Shown here: positions 62,433-64,000 of the stretch, piece by piece
Layout of the letters: each line of letters opens with the position of its first letter
Position numbering within the stretch: position 1 is the first letter of the stretch
From: Clostridium rhizosphaerae
GTDB taxonomy: Bacteria; Bacillota; Clostridia; Clostridiales; Clostridiaceae
Assembly (NCBI RefSeq): GCF_016765585.1
Contig: NZ_JAESWC010000018.1
Coordinates: 583,882 to 647,881 of the forward strand
DNA: 64,000 bases
Reading direction: 5' to 3'
Program-made: the position numbers and the translations under genes
Notes under the pieces: generated by a model
Database searches by the model: none
Told to the model about the DNA's origin: nothing
What the model saw: the letters and a program-made list of their open reading frames with translations, nothing else

Positions 62433-63515
62433 TCACTCCTGATTTCTTACAGTAACAGCTCCATTATCAATTTGCATTTTAACTTTATTTTCACCAGTTC
62501 CCATAGTTTCCTTAACTGAAGAATTTATCCTCTTAGTTCCGTTTATATCCACTGCTCCACGATTAATATCTACAGTTAAATCAATGTTTTTATCTTCCGT
62601 ATTAAATTTTATTGTACCTATATTCAAGCTTATATCTATATTTCTGGAAAGCTTATTATTTATATTTACAAGTCCATTATTAGACTTTACGCCAATATTC
62701 TCAATAGCTCCATCTAAATTTATACTTCCATTGTTGCTTTTTATATCAACATCTTTTATATCTCTTACCTTAACACTTCCATTATTAAAATCGAGTTTAA
62801 GGCTTTTACCCTGAATCAAATCAACACTTCCATTTTGGGCCTTGATATCATAGGCTAAATCCTTTATTTCATCTTCACTCTTAATCCTAATATTATCACT
62901 ATTCACTTTTACATTATATCCTTCAGGAATATATAAATATATTTCCGACTTTTTAATATAGCTCTCCCTCATATCTATTGTATATCCCTCATTGCTCTTA
63001 TTTGAATTAATATTATACTTATTGTTATTATAGTTTTTATCTACATATATATTAGCCTCAATTTTTATATTTGCGTCTGAAGACTTTCTAAGTCTTATGT
63101 CTCCATTGTTAACTAATAAATTTATTGTTTTTAATCCTGATTGTAAATCTACTTCGGAATTTATAACTTTATAATTATTTTCATTTATACTGTTAAAAAA
63201 ATCTATGCTGTCATTTACTTTTACATTGTTTCCAAGCCAATTAATTCCACTGCCAATTTTACTGCCAACAAATTGCACCCCATTAATCCCTATGAACAAA
63301 AATAGAACAACTATAACAAGAAAATTAAAACCAATTTTTTGCTCTGAGTTCCTTGTTCCAAAATAAACTAAAATCTCAATTCCTAAAAATACAATTAAAA
63401 TAGGCCACCATTTGAATAATTCCTCTGCTAGTGTACTATTGGTATTTTTAAATACCATCCATACTCCCAAATAAATAAAGCCAAGTGCGGCTGTAATTGT
63501 ACCAAGCTTCTTCAC
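62433..63515 (-). CDS. LiaF-like membrane protein with DUF4097 beta-helix domain
   Basis: A 360-residue protein: two or three N-terminal helices (about 4-75, a DUF5668-like block with LGFIYLGVWMVFKN and KWWPILIVFLGIEIL), then a repetitive beta-rich DUF4097 domain. Short repeats such as NNGDIRL, QNGSVDLIQG, NNGSVKV, NNGSINL and NNGLVNI recur every 18-25 residues and point to a beta-helix on the outer face. GGAGGG sets a GTG start at 63515. It is the first gene of the sigma-factor operon and a good candidate sensor of envelope state. Confidence 0.85.
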   Translation of the reverse strand: MKKLGTITAALGFIYLGVWMVFKNTNSTLAEELFKWWPILIVFLGIEILVYFGTRNSEQKIGFNFLVIVVLFLFIGINGVQFVGSKIGSGINWLGNNVKVNDSIDFFNSINENNYKVINSEVDLQSGLKTINLLVNNGDIRLRKSSDANIKIEANIYVDKNYNNNKYNINSNKSNEGYTIDMRESYIKKSEIYLYIPEGYNVKVNSDNIRIKSEDEIKDLAYDIKAQNGSVDLIQGKSLKLDFNNGSVKVRDIKDVDIKSNNGSINLDGAIENIGVKSNNGLVNINNKLSRNIDISLNIGTIKFNTEDKNIDLTVDINRGAVDINGTKRINSSVKETMGTGENKVKMQIDNGAVTVRNQE

Positions 63516-63625
63516 TACTATCCCTCCATTAATATGTTTTCTTTTCAATTATTTAGACGAAATACATATTAATAATCCCATGATAATCTTTAAATAAACT
63601 TTTATATCGTTATATTCTACAAAAT

Positions 63626-63659
63626 AAAAGCACTAAGTGATTATCACTTAGTGCTTTTT
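63626..63659 (-). terminator. rRNA operon terminator
   Basis: AAAAGCACTAAGTGAT and ATCACTTAGTGCTTTT arms immediately after 5S rRNA. Confidence 0.92.
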
Positions 63660-63660
63660 A

Positions 63661-63777
63661 ACCTGGCAACGTTCTACTCTTCCACTCAGTCTCCCGAGCA
63701 GTACCATCGACCCTGCAGCGCTTAACCTTCGTGTTCGGAATGGGAACGGGTGTAACCACTGCGGCATTATTACCAGA
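63661..63777 (-). rRNA. rrf: 5S ribosomal RNA
   Basis: 117 bases. The 5' end TCTGG pairs with the 3' end CCAGGT, and the conserved internal core CCGTTCCCATTCCGAACACG is present. It is the last gene of an rRNA operon that reads 23S, tRNA-Asn, 5S. Confidence 0.95.
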
Positions 63778-63781
63778 TATA

Positions 63782-63856
63782 TGGCTCCGTGGAGAGGACT
63801 CGAACCTCCAACCCTTCGGTTAACAGCCGAATGCTCCGCCATTGAGCTACCACGGA
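63782..63856 (-). tRNA. tRNA-Asn (GTT)
   Basis: 75 bases with a seven-base acceptor stem TCCGTGG/CCACGGA, D-arm TAGCTCAATGGC, anticodon loop CTGTTAA giving GTT, T-loop GTTCGAGTC and an encoded CCA end. It sits between 23S and 5S rRNA. Confidence 0.96.
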
Positions 63857-63916
63857 ATACTTATGTATAAAAGAATATTAATTATTCTTTCAAAATTGCA
63901 CAGATTAAATTAATTT

Positions 63917-64000
63917 GGTCAAGCCCTCGACCTATTAGTATCAGTCAGCTAAACATGTTACCATGCTTACACCTCTGACCTATCAACCTTGTGTTCTTCA
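63917..64000 (-). rRNA. rrl: 23S ribosomal RNA, 3' end (partial)
   Basis: The minus strand contains the conserved 23S ending TAATAGGTCGAGGGCTTGAC preceded by AGCTGACTGATAC. The gene runs off the right edge. The exact 3' boundary is estimated. Confidence 0.92.

Noticed and set aside
63648..63842. 64-codon frame over 5S rRNA and tRNA-Asn
   Set aside because: It lies within non-coding RNA genes; the translation is an artefact.
1..64000. CRISPR arrays, phage genes, insertion sequences, integrases
   Set aside because: No regularly spaced repeats, transposase or integrase motifs, or phage structural genes were seen. The only repeat family is the ribosome-site-linked element.

Overview
The window is a low-GC Firmicutes chromosome segment that reads as Clostridium sensu stricto. 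The grounds are AT-rich sequence, strong GGAGG ribosome binding sites, an ArsR/CsoR/LysR-rich regulator set, an rRNA operon edge, a Cys-rich 2-hydroxyacyl-CoA dehydratase-type activase cluster, and a UGA-containing glutaredoxin gene that looks like a selenoprotein. I cannot name the species from sequence alone.

Region 1 (1-10.4 kb) is a thiol and sulfur redox island. It holds a DUF255 thioredoxin-fold gene broken by an 18-nt insertion, a ROK regulator with a TauE/SafE sulfite exporter and DUF1634 partner, lgt, a thioredoxin with a ferredoxin-type (FFTR-like) flavin thioredoxin reductase, CcdA plus a TlpA/ResA-like protein, two rhodaneses, a divergent thioredoxin, a UxxC glutaredoxin and a DsrE-like protein. 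Region 2 (10.6-13.4 kb) has a SHOCT protein and a two-component system whose sensor carries a Met-rich extracytoplasmic loop. Region 3 (13.4-19 kb) has DNA polymerase IV, a three-gene acyl-CoA dehydratase activase-type cluster and mltG.

Region 4 (19.2-26.5 kb) is a copper-handling block: an HMA/TauE/cupredoxin fusion, CopZ, CopA, CsoR with its operator, a duplicated-domain lipoprotein and a NlpC/P60 hydrolase. Region 5 (26.7-36.5 kb) returns to sulfur and redox: LysR, an AhpD-like protein, a b-type cytochrome pair, NADPH-type TrxB, a two-cysteine ArsR, a YeiH-type exporter, a soluble cytochrome b5-like protein, aroK/aroD, and a four-domain CoA-disulfide reductase/rhodanese/TusA/DsrE protein.

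Region 6 (36.6-63.6 kb) is mostly chromosomal housekeeping: two more two-component systems, a chemoreceptor, pstSCAB-phoU with Pho-box-like repeats, a CBS/CNNM membrane protein, an Nramp transporter, pepD, phzF, plsC, an MBL-fold lipoprotein, a cytoplasmic chemoreceptor fused to a peptide-binding protein, and an ECF-sigma operon. Region 7 (63.6-64 kb) is the 3' end of an rRNA operon, in the order 23S - tRNA-Asn - 5S on the minus strand.

The most notable observations are these. (i) A selenocysteine glutaredoxin whose UGA is followed by a good bacterial SECIS hairpin. (ii) A roughly 85-nt structured repeat that ends in a Shine-Dalgarno sequence and sits exactly between gene stops and starts, as if it inserts at ribosome binding sites and duplicates GGAGG. 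(iii) A CsoR-type operator placed just after the -10 box of both the csoR promoter and the thioredoxin/FFTR promoter. (iv) Two recurrent AT-rich operator-like motif families in front of the sulfur and redox genes. (v) Convergent gene pairs whose stop codons lie inside one shared palindromic terminator, so that the two proteins can end in the same residues.
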